The notes under the pieces were generated by a model, which saw only the letters and a list, made by a program, of their open reading frames with translations, made no database searches and had not been told where the DNA came from. 64,000 nucleotides of DNA from Pontibacter liquoris. GTDB taxonomy: Bacteria; Bacteroidota; Bacteroidia; Cytophagales; Hymenobacteraceae. Below are positions 57,007 to 64,000 of this stretch, one piece after another; positions within the stretch are counted from its first letter, which is position 1, and each line of letters begins with the position of its first letter. Position numbers and translations under genes: made by a program. The stretch covers positions 62,001 through 126,000 of the forward strand of contig NZ_JALEBG010000003.1 in assembly GCF_022758235.1 (NCBI RefSeq). Reading direction: 5' to 3'.

Positions 57007-57055
57007 GATAGGTGAGCCTCTGAGCAGCTTATACTTGCTCAGAGGCTCACCTATC
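57007..57055. terminator. 20-bp perfect hairpin between PorP/SprF and aminotransferase genes
   Basis: The stem 57007-57026 pairs with 57036-57055; the 9-base loop is GCTTATACT. There is no strong T tract on either strand, so termination is likely but not certain. Confidence 0.65.
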
Positions 57056-57102
57056 GGTTGTTTAAGGTGAAGACAAAATAAAGCGCGGCCGGGAACTCCG
57101 GA

Positions 57103-58113
57103 TTACCACAGGTTGGAAGGGCAGAATACTTTTCGCTTGTTCAGCAGCCGGATACCCACCACTACTTCGTGGCTGCCGCTGTTCACCCCGTTCTGTCCGC
57201 TCATACCCGTGTCGTAAGAGTAACCCACATCAAAGGTAGAGCTCAGGTTTACGCCGGCCAGTGCGGCAAAGCTCCCGTTCTCGCGGTAAGAGCCGCCTAC
57301 CCAGAAGCGGTTGTCGTATACGCCCCGCAAATTAAAATCAATGGAGCCTGGCAGGGGTTGCACCCACATGGCCATCACCGAAGGAATCAGGCTGAGCCTG
57401 TCGGTCAGCTCGAACTTATAGGCGCCCGTTACAAAATAATGGCGCGACTGGTGGTTACGGTCATCTATTGTATCATCGAAATGCACATCGTTGGCAAACA
57501 ACTGAGCACCCGATACGCCCACATAAAAGTTGCTGCTGTACAGCCAGAGGCCCATGTTCAGATTAGGCTTCACAGCATTCCAGTCCACGTCCGTCGGGTC
57601 CGCGGGGTCGAAGAACTCCAGTTTGCTGGCACTCACGCTTTCCTGTATAATGCCTGCCGAGGCTCCGGCTGCCAGCTTAATTTCTTTGCTCAGCAACAGG
57701 TGGTAAGCATAGGCAAAGCTGGCTTCGGTTCTGGAAAATGCCCCGATCTCATCATGCACCACCATCAGGCCGATGCCATGGTGCGGCTTGGGTTTGATCA
57801 TCGGGTTGTTCCGCAGGCTGCTGAACGAAGGGGCCTGTTGCACATTGCGGTCGTTGTGGCCATACGAGGTATAACCAAGCGGCATATGGGCACTCACATA
57901 TTGGGTAGAGGGCGCGCCGTCTACGCCGGTGAACTGCTGCCGGGCGCCTATTCTCACATCCACATACTCCTCTATGCCCGCAATAGCGGGGTTAAGCAAG
58001 TAGTTGTTGATCACGTACTGGTTATACTGCGGCTTTTGCTGCCCCATCGCTGCCAGCGACACAACCATCCATAACAGAAAGGGTAGGATTGTTTTCAGTT
58101 GCGGTCTTTTCAT
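57103..58113 (-). CDS. PorP/SprF family type IX secretion membrane protein
   Basis: The protein has 336 residues from the ATG at 58113; a TTG four codons upstream would overlap the previous gene and was not chosen. A signal peptide (KTILPFLLWMVVSLAAMG, cleavage before QQKP) is followed by the hallmark QYNQYVINNYLLNPAIAGI and the RIGARQQFTGVDGAPSTQYVSAHMPL segment. The rest is an outer-membrane beta-barrel with strand repeats such as EASFAYAYHLLLSKEIKLAAGASAG and FWVGGSYRENGSFAALAGVNL. These proteins bind and anchor T9SS type B cargo at the cell surface. It begins 1 base after the cargo gene ends, so the pair is co-expressed. Confidence 0.94.
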   Translation of the reverse strand: MKRPQLKTILPFLLWMVVSLAAMGQQKPQYNQYVINNYLLNPAIAGIEEYVDVRIGARQQFTGVDGAPSTQYVSAHMPLGYTSYGHNDRNVQQAPSFSSLRNNPMIKPKPHHGIGLMVVHDEIGAFSRTEASFAYAYHLLLSKEIKLAAGASAGIIQESVSASKLEFFDPADPTDVDWNAVKPNLNMGLWLYSSNFYVGVSGAQLFANDVHFDDTIDDRNHQSRHYFVTGAYKFELTDRLSLIPSVMAMWVQPLPGSIDFNLRGVYDNRFWVGGSYRENGSFAALAGVNLSSTFDVGYSYDTGMSGQNGVNSGSHEVVVGIRLLNKRKVFCPSNLW

Positions 58114-58114
58114 A

Positions 58115-60160
58115 CTATTGGACAAGGTTCACGTAGCCGGTAATCTGCCGTTTGCTCGGTAGTGTAAAAATGTACATGTAGGTATTTTCGGGTAAGCGGC
58201 TACCCCGGTAGGTACCGTCCCACTCGTTCTGATACGAATCACTTTCAAATATCTTATTTCCCCAGCGGGTAAACACTTCCAGCTTCACGCCCGGGAACTC
58301 GGTTATGCCGCCCACATGCCAGGTATCATTCACGCCATCGCCGTTTGGCGAGAACGCGTTGGGAATCTTCAGGGCTTTTTCTACCAGCACTACCACAGAG
58401 GCGGTATCCTGGCAGCCTGCTTCGTTTGTAACCGTCAGGTGGTAGGTGATCGTCTCCTGCGGGCTGGCAATCGGGTTGGCAATGTTGGGGTTGCTCAGGC
58501 CGGTGGCCGGCTCCCAATGATACTGCACACCGCCGCTTCCCTGCAACTCGGCGCCCTTCCCCTGCTCGATCACCACGGTTTTGCCGGCATTTGCTTTCGG
58601 AGGCGTGGTGATGATCGCCTCTACTGGTACGCGCTCACTCTCGCACCCGTCCTTTACCACCGACACATAGTAAGTATGGGACTTTTCGAGTCTGGGGGTT
58701 ACGAACGTGGCCCCTGTAGCGTTGGGGATCGGATCGGCACTTACCGGGTTTTCATACCATCGATAGCCGTTCACATCACCGCCGAAAGCAAGCAGGGTAA
58801 GGCTGGCAGGCTCACAGGAACCATCGTTTTGCACCGTTGGCGGCGTTACCACTTTCCGTATCTCTACTGTTACCGGTTTAGAGGATGCTCTGGCTCCGCA
58901 AAGGTTGCTGAACTCCAGAGAGTAAGTGCCGCTCTCTGCGGCGTAGTACACGCTGTCTTGTGCATTGGGGATGATCTTGCCATCCTTTTTCCATTGGTAA
59001 ATGGCGCCCGCAATCTTCTGGCCGGCTAGCCGGACAACCTCCCCGTTACAAACCGAAAGGGCGCCGGTATACGTAATAGCTGGCTGAGGCGGGATCTCTT
59101 CCACTTTAGCCTCTACGGGTGTCCGGAAGCTATCGCAGCTGCCGTTGCTAATGGCCACATAGTACGTATAGCTCTCGCGCAGCGGAGGAGTCACAAAAGT
59201 ATCGTTCACAGCGCCCTTAATGGGGGTTCCGCCAAACTCACTGGTATACCAACGGTACATGCCGTTTGTGCCGCCGCTGGCCTTAAGTGTTATCGGGGAA
59301 TCTTTGCAACCGCCGCCGCCGGTTGTTTTTGGCGGAACAGGCGCCGGCAGGATGGCAGCCGTCAATTTGTTGTTGCTGACAAATACGCCACAGGTGTTTA
59401 CCAGTTCTACCGTATAAGTACCGGCCTCTTTTATGGCCTGCTCCTGCAAGCTATCCCCGAATGCTACGCCATCTTTTTTCCAGACATACGTGGCGTTCGG
59501 AACATCGGGCGCATAAAGCATCACACTGTCGCCGGGGCAGAACTGCAGCGGGCCGTCTGCGATGACAGAAAAAGATGGTACGGGATGGTCAATGATAAAG
59601 TCAACTTTATTCCGGCTGTATACCGGTCCGCAGGGGTTGGTTTCCAAGATTGTGTATTCGCCTGGCTCTGTTACCACAATGCTATTCACGCCTTTGGCAA
59701 AGGTTACGCCATCCTTTTTCCATTCGTAAGAGGCGCCGGTAATTGCCGGCACCGACAAGGTTACGCTGCCCACCTCGCACACCGAAGTAGGCCCTGAGGC
59801 CTCAATTGTCGGGCGCTTCAGCGTTTTACTTTGTGTTACCTCTATTATATTGGAGGTACCCGTACAGCCATTCTCGTCTGTCACGATCACAGAATATTTT
59901 CCGGCCTTGGTCACGTTGATGCGATCCACGCCAGTGGTGCCGTTGCTCCAGGTATACTTTAAACCCGGGCGGGGAGCCGGATCCACTACTTTCAGGATCA
60001 GGCTACCGCCGGTACAGATGGTGTTAGTCGTGCCTTCCGTCTGGATGACCGGCGCCGTGGGCATGGTACATTGTGCCCAGGCACACTGGTATGAAATGGC
60101 CAGGAGCAGCCAGGTAAATAGAAGCTTGTATAGAAATCCGTTTATATTTAAAGGGGACAT
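58115..60160 (-). CDS. T9SS type B secreted protein with Ig/PKD-like repeats and CHU_C sorting domain
   Basis: This 681-residue protein has a signal peptide at 1-29 (cleavage after AWA). About six Ig/PKD-like repeats follow, each with paired cysteines. They alternate two types: YEWKKDGV-type repeats ending in EPGEYTxxxxNPCG, and YRWYxxxxGGxPI-type ones ending TYYVxxxxxxCxSxRxPVEA. A PKD-like segment (VIEQGKGAELQGSGGVQYHWEPATGLSNP) leads to the sorting domain (FSPNGDGVNDTWHVGG ... EVFTRWGNKIFES ... NEWDGTYRGSRLPENTYMYI). It is translationally linked with a PorP/SprF gene, its likely anchor. It shares domain types with the giant protein at the left edge. Inference: a surface adhesin. Confidence 0.94.
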   Translation of the reverse strand: MSPLNINGFLYKLLFTWLLLAISYQCAWAQCTMPTAPVIQTEGTTNTICTGGSLILKVVDPAPRPGLKYTWSNGTTGVDRINVTKAGKYSVIVTDENGCTGTSNIIEVTQSKTLKRPTIEASGPTSVCEVGSVTLSVPAITGASYEWKKDGVTFAKGVNSIVVTEPGEYTILETNPCGPVYSRNKVDFIIDHPVPSFSVIADGPLQFCPGDSVMLYAPDVPNATYVWKKDGVAFGDSLQEQAIKEAGTYTVELVNTCGVFVSNNKLTAAILPAPVPPKTTGGGGCKDSPITLKASGGTNGMYRWYTSEFGGTPIKGAVNDTFVTPPLRESYTYYVAISNGSCDSFRTPVEAKVEEIPPQPAITYTGALSVCNGEVVRLAGQKIAGAIYQWKKDGKIIPNAQDSVYYAAESGTYSLEFSNLCGARASSKPVTVEIRKVVTPPTVQNDGSCEPASLTLLAFGGDVNGYRWYENPVSADPIPNATGATFVTPRLEKSHTYYVSVVKDGCESERVPVEAIITTPPKANAGKTVVIEQGKGAELQGSGGVQYHWEPATGLSNPNIANPIASPQETITYHLTVTNEAGCQDTASVVVLVEKALKIPNAFSPNGDGVNDTWHVGGITEFPGVKLEVFTRWGNKIFESDSYQNEWDGTYRGSRLPENTYMYIFTLPSKRQITGYVNLVQ

Positions 60161-60361
60161 AGAAAGACGCGGGAAGCAGGGTGCATTCAGATGTATGGAT
60201 AGAAATCAATGCTTTAATACATGATTTATCTAAAAAAGTTATGCCTTCATCTTTTTTCAGGATACTGCCGGACGGCGCTTTTGGATACAAGCTTCTCGTA
60301 TCACATTAGTACATAGCGATAAATCTATTCTTAACGCACAAAATACCGGCTGCAACGCTGA

Positions 60362-60396
60362 AAAAAAATAAAAAAGCCCGGGCGTTTACCCAGGCT
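60362..60396 (-). terminator. Terminator of the clpS-recR operon
   Basis: On the minus strand AGCCTGGG pairs with CCCGGGCT (one G-U pair) over a 6-base loop and runs into a long T tract, 30 bases beyond the recR stop. Confidence 0.88.
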
Positions 60397-60425
60397 CTTA
60401 AAACGTGACTTGCAGCAAAAATATT

Positions 60426-61034
60426 TTAAACCCTGCCGTAAGCGGTGCGCTCTACTATACTTCTACCCAATGTTATTTCGTCGGTATACTCCAGTTCCCC
60501 ACCTACCGGCACGCCGCGGGCAATGGTGGTAATGCGGACCGCACTGTCGCGTAGCTTCCGCGTCAGGTAAAAGGCGGTGGTATCCCCTTCCATGGTCGGG
60601 CTAATGGCCAGCAGCACTTCCTTGACTTCGGAAGCAGGCAGTCGCTCAAGCAGCGAGTCGATGTGCAGATCGGATGGCCCCACACCTTCGAGCGGTGAAA
60701 TAACGCCGCCCAGCACGTGGTAAAGCCCTTTGTACTGCGACGTATTCTCAATGGCAATCACATCGCGGATGTCGCTCACCACGCACAGCAGGCTGCGGTC
60801 GCGGAGCGGGTTGGCGCAGATGTTACAGATCTCGGTATCCGAAATGTTGTGGCACTCTTTGCAGTGCTTTACTTCGGTGCGCATCTTCACAAGTGCCTCG
60901 GCCAGCGAAAACGACTCCTCCGACTCTTCTTTGAGCAGATGCAGCGCCAGGCGCAGAGCTGTTTTCCTGCCGATGCCGGGCAGCTTTGCCAGCTCTTCCA
61001 CGGCATTCTCAATCAGTTTGGACGGAAAATTCAT
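60426..61034 (-). CDS. recR: Recombination mediator RecR
   Basis: This 202-residue protein has the usual RecR length. The helix-hairpin-helix start ([20 protein letters not shown]) is followed by a C4 zinc motif ([16 protein letters not shown] near residue 58), a Toprim domain ([17 protein letters not shown] near 80 to [17 protein letters not shown]) and the C-terminal Walker-B-like [25 protein letters not shown]. It works with RecF/RecO to load RecA at gaps. It lies 12 bases downstream of clpS. Confidence 0.97.
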   Translation of the reverse strand: MNFPSKLIENAVEELAKLPGIGRKTALRLALHLLKEESEESFSLAEALVKMRTEVKHCKECHNISDTEICNICANPLRDRSLLCVVSDIRDVIAIENTSQYKGLYHVLGGVISPLEGVGPSDLHIDSLLERLPASEVKEVLLAISPTMEGDTTAFYLTRKLRDSAVRITTIARGVPVGGELEYTDEITLGRSIVERTAYGRV

Positions 61035-61046
61035 GAACCTCCCGCT

Positions 61047-61328
61047 TTATTCGATGTTGGCCGAAAGCGATTTGTCGTGCAGGGCGGTGCATTTGCCCTC
61101 CAACTCCTCGTAAGAGCCCACTTTAACCGTACATTTACCTTTGTAGTGGATGAGTAGCGTGCACTGCTCGGCCTGCTCGGCAGTATGGCCGCATACTTTG
61201 ATCAGTGTCTCGATCACGTGATCGAAGGTGTTCACATCATCGTTGTATACTACTAGGTTGCGCAGGTCGGTGCTTTCCTCCAGCACCACCACATCCTCTT
61301 TATGTAAAATTTCTGTCTCCCAATTCAT
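61047..61328 (-). CDS. clpS: ATP-dependent Clp protease adaptor ClpS
   Basis: This 93-residue protein delivers N-degron substrates to ClpAP/ClpCP. Motifs are LVVYNDDVNTFDHVIETLIKVCGHT near residue 25 (NDDxxTFxxV is the N-degron pocket region), AEQAEQCTLLIHYKGKCTVKVGSYEEL near 50 (His in the pocket rim) and a helical C-terminus. It starts 4 bases after an exact TAATTTTG box. It is the first gene of a clpS-recR operon. Confidence 0.94.
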   Translation of the reverse strand: MNWETEILHKEDVVVLEESTDLRNLVVYNDDVNTFDHVIETLIKVCGHTAEQAEQCTLLIHYKGKCTVKVGSYEELEGKCTALHDKSLSANIE

Positions 61329-61332
61329 AGTC

Positions 61333-61340
61333 CAAAATTA
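61333..61340 (-). promoter_or_regulatory. -7 box TAATTTTG directly before clpS
   Basis: On the minus strand this exact TAnnTTTG match ends 4 bases before the clpS ATG, the same spacing seen at hemE. Confidence 0.58.
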
Positions 61341-61584
61341 CTAAAAAATAAGCACTTTAAGAAGCCCCCGGCCAAGTATAAGCCTGCCCGGAATCACTTC
61401 GGTCGCCTTCTGAATGCGGCATAGTTTTAAACACCGCAGGCGGGCGTATAATTCCGGCAGCGCCACAATTCTACTGCTTGGCGTAGGGCTGCAAAAGGGC
61501 TTCTTTTTTGCTCCCTACCGATAATCCTGCTTTCTTGCAGGATCATTTACTTACGCGAACATCAACCGCTAAACCTTTGTGATC

Positions 61585-63747
61585 ATGCTTATACCTTCTA
61601 CTTTTAAACGGCTGCTTTGGCTGTTTGTGCTGATGGCCGCCTCCGGGCAGCTGCAGGCGCAAACCAAAATGCTCAGCATGCAGGATGCCATCATCAACCC
61701 GGCCCTGCAACCCGAAAACCTGCCCCAGCTCACGTGGGTGGCGGGCTCCAGCGACTTTACGTATCTGCAAGGCAAAAACGAGGCGCAGGTGCTGGTGCGC
61801 GGCACGGCAGCCTCCTCCAAAACCAGCCAGGTACTGACGCTGGCAAAGCTGAGCAGCGCCCTGCAGGCAGCCGGCGGCCAGCAGCTGAAAAGCTTCCCGG
61901 CCATACAGTGGGCAGACGCTAACAGTTTTGTGGCCGTTACGCAAAACAAAGTATACCGCTACAACTTCACCACCGGCCAGGCGCAGGTAGTAACCTCCTT
62001 TTCCGACTCGGCAGAGACCACTGACCTGGACCCTACCAAGCAGCGCGTGGCTTATACCAAAGGCAACAACCTGTACGTGTCTGCTCCGGGCGCACCCGAT
62101 GTAGCGGTTAGCCATGAGGCCAACGCGGGTATTGTGTATGGTCAGGCGGCGCACCGCTCGGAGTTCGGCATCACCAAGGGCACCTTCTGGGCTCCTAGCG
62201 GCCGCCAACTTGCCTTCTACCGCATGGACCAGACCATGGTAACCGATTACCCTCTTGTGGACATCAACCCGCGCCCAGCCCAGGTACGGAACATAAAGTA
62301 TCCTATGGCAGGCGATAAAAGCCACCAGGCAACCGTCGGCATCTATAATTTGGCCACCAAAAACACGCTGTACCTGAAAACCGGCGAGCCGGCCGAGCAG
62401 TACCTGACCAACATAACCTGGAGCCCCGACGAAAAGTACGTCTACATTGCCGTGCTGAACCGCAATCAGAACTACCTGAAGCTAAACCAGTATGACGCTG
62501 CCACCGGTGCTTTCGTGAAAACGCTTTTCGAGGAGAAAAACGACAAGTATGTGGAGCCCGAGCACGGCTTATACTTTGTGCCCGGCAAAAACGATCAGTT
62601 TGTGTGGGTGAGCGAGCGCAGCGGCTACGATCATTTATACCTCTACAACACCGCCGGCAAACTGCTGCGCCAGCTCACCAGTGGCAACTGGATGGTAACC
62701 AACCTGCTGGGCTTTGACAAAAAAGGGCGCGAGCTATACTATACTTCTACCAAACAAAGCCCGCTGGAGCGCCATCTCTACAAGGTAAGCCTGCACAACG
62801 GCAAATCAGAGAAGCTCTCTAATGCCAGCGGCATGCATATGGCCACACTCAGCCCCGATGGCAAATACCTGTTGGACGAGTATAGCAGCACCGAAGTGCC
62901 CCGCAACATTGTGGTGCTCGGCAACGACGGAAAAGTACAGCAAACCCTGCTGAAGGCAAAAAATCCGCTCACAGCTTATACCCTGGGCACCACCACGGTT
63001 TTCCCACTCAAAGCCGACGACGGCACGGTGCTCTACAGCCGCATGATCACACCGCCTAACATGGACAAGAGCAAGAAATACCCGGTGGTGGTATACCTCT
63101 ACGGCGGCCCGCATGTGCAGCTGGTTACCAATAGCTGGCTGGCGGGTTCTAACCTGTGGATGCAGCTGATGGCCCAGAAAGGGTACATTGTCTTTACCAT
63201 TGACTCGCGGGGTTCCGGCGACCGCGGCCTGGCTTTTGAGCAAGCCACTTTCCGCCAGCTGGGCACCGTGGAGATGGCCGACCAGTTAAAAGGAGTGGAA
63301 TATCTCAAATCGCTGCCTTATGTAGATGCGGACCGGTTGGGTATACACGGCTGGAGCTTTGGCGGCTTTATGACCACTTCGCTGATGACGCGCACGCCCG
63401 GCGTGTTTAAAGTAGGCGTGGCCGGCGGGCCGGTGATAGACTGGAGACTCTATGAGATCATGTATACCGAGCGCTATATGGACACGCCCCAGCAAAACCC
63501 CGAAGGCTACGATAAAGCCAACCTGCTCAACTATGTGAAAGACCTGAAAGGCAAGCTGCTGCTGATACACGGCACGGTAGACGATGTGGTAGTATGGCAG
63601 CATAGTTTATCGTACCTCAAAAAGGCCGTAGACGAGGGCATCCAGCTCGACTACTTTGTATACCCAGGCCATCCGCATAATGTGCGGGGCAAAGACCGCG
63701 TGCACCTGATGCAGAAGGTGACCAATTATTTTGACGATAACCTTTAA
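61585..63747 (+). CDS. Exported S9-family peptidase, dipeptidyl peptidase IV type
   Basis: The protein has 720 residues from the ATG at 61585. A GTG two codons earlier overlaps the -7-like box AACCTTTG at 61572-61579 and was rejected. Signal peptide residues 1-25 end LQA before QTK. The beta-propeller (DPPIV_N) spans ~60-475 and the alpha/beta-hydrolase domain ~500-720. The triad is visible: Ser591 in GWSFGGF, Asp667 in GTVDDVV and His in PGHPHNVRG (696/698). The Glu-bearing propeller segment that binds the substrate N-terminus was not pinned down. Function: release of N-terminal X-Pro dipeptides in the periplasm or outside. Confidence 0.93.
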   Translation: MLIPSTFKRLLWLFVLMAASGQLQAQTKMLSMQDAIINPALQPENLPQLTWVAGSSDFTYLQGKNEAQVLVRGTAASSKTSQVLTLAKLSSALQAAGGQQLKSFPAIQWADANSFVAVTQNKVYRYNFTTGQAQVVTSFSDSAETTDLDPTKQRVAYTKGNNLYVSAPGAPDVAVSHEANAGIVYGQAAHRSEFGITKGTFWAPSGRQLAFYRMDQTMVTDYPLVDINPRPAQVRNIKYPMAGDKSHQATVGIYNLATKNTLYLKTGEPAEQYLTNITWSPDEKYVYIAVLNRNQNYLKLNQYDAATGAFVKTLFEEKNDKYVEPEHGLYFVPGKNDQFVWVSERSGYDHLYLYNTAGKLLRQLTSGNWMVTNLLGFDKKGRELYYTSTKQSPLERHLYKVSLHNGKSEKLSNASGMHMATLSPDGKYLLDEYSSTEVPRNIVVLGNDGKVQQTLLKAKNPLTAYTLGTTTVFPLKADDGTVLYSRMITPPNMDKSKKYPVVVYLYGGPHVQLVTNSWLAGSNLWMQLMAQKGYIVFTIDSRGSGDRGLAFEQATFRQLGTVEMADQLKGVEYLKSLPYVDADRLGIHGWSFGGFMTTSLMTRTPGVFKVGVAGGPVIDWRLYEIMYTERYMDTPQQNPEGYDKANLLNYVKDLKGKLLLIHGTVDDVVVWQHSLSYLKKAVDEGIQLDYFVYPGHPHNVRGKDRVHLMQKVTNYFDDNL

Positions 63748-63760
63748 AATTTTTACTTTC

Positions 63761-63794
63761 GTATATGGCGGCTACACAAGTGGTCGCCATATAC
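63761..63794. terminator. Hairpin after the DPP4-type gene
   Basis: GTATATGGCG pairs with CGCCATATAC over a 14-base loop, 13 bases past the stop. There is no pronounced T run, so termination is only probable. Confidence 0.55.
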
Positions 63795-63840
63795 ATTTAT
63801 AGTCTTTTACACCCGGATAAAACCGCCCGTATACCTTATA

Positions 63841-64000
63841 TGCCAACTGTCTCACCCTCCTTCCGCAAAGCCGTAAAGCAGCTGAGCGACAAAGAAAAAG
63901 AAGCCATTATTCTGAAGGCGGTACGGCGCGATGCGGAGCTTTACGATCTGCTGCGCTATGAGCTGGAAGAACTTACGCTGGAGGAGCTGTTTGAGCAAAG
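63841..64000 (+). CDS. Unknown protein, N-terminal 53 residues only, cut by window end
   Basis: An ATG at 63841 opens a frame that runs off the right edge. The visible part (MPTVSPSFRKAVKQLSDKEKEAIILKAVRRDAELYDLLRYELEE in segments) is charged and helical, with no signal peptide. Phase, base composition and lack of stops fit a real gene. The family is not recognised from this fragment. Confidence 0.7.

Overview
The window is chromosomal DNA of a Bacteroidota bacterium, most likely order Cytophagales and close to Hymenobacteraceae/Pontibacter. This is inferred from two type IX secretion (T9SS) type B C-terminal domains, a PorP/SprF protein, DUF4142 and DUF202 families, TAnnTTTG promoter boxes, and moderately GC-rich coding sequence. 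I see no rRNA or tRNA gene, CRISPR array, prophage or intact insertion sequence.

Layout. 1-14828 is the 3' part of a giant repetitive secreted adhesin of at least 4941 residues, cut by the window edge. 14995-23748 holds a small unknown protein, two queA-family genes on opposite strands, an M28 peptidase, a 1-kb gene-free repeat island, a DUF1028 protein, a NYN-LOTUS protein and a dienelactone hydrolase. 23952-36425 carries an ABC permease, a LOG-family protein, three tandem DUF202 membrane proteins, uvrA, two DUF4142 proteins, an SGNH hydrolase, dnaK and a small outer-membrane protein. 36958-48654 is a surface-polysaccharide locus: Wzm/Wzt export transporter, five GT2-type glycosyltransferases (one fused to a methyltransferase), a polysaccharide deacetylase, an acyltransferase and an unusual AT-richer gene. 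48907-56934 holds purK-purE, marC, hemE and an aminotransferase-heptose kinase-TrkH operon. 57103-60160 is a second T9SS type B cargo with its PorP/SprF partner, followed by clpS-recR, a DPP4-type peptidase and the start of a gene cut by the right edge.

Themes. The cell-surface theme dominates: T9SS cargo proteins, exported glycans, LPS heptose and lipoproteins. The most unusual DNA-level signal is a 7-mer, AAGTATA/TATACTT. By eye it occurs about 100 times here, against roughly five expected by chance, in all reading frames, on both strands, between genes and inside terminator stems. The giant gene has a higher-order repeat architecture. Several genes (hemE, clpS, probably the DPP4 gene) have their promoter -7 box ending 4-5 nt before the ATG, which suggests leaderless mRNAs.
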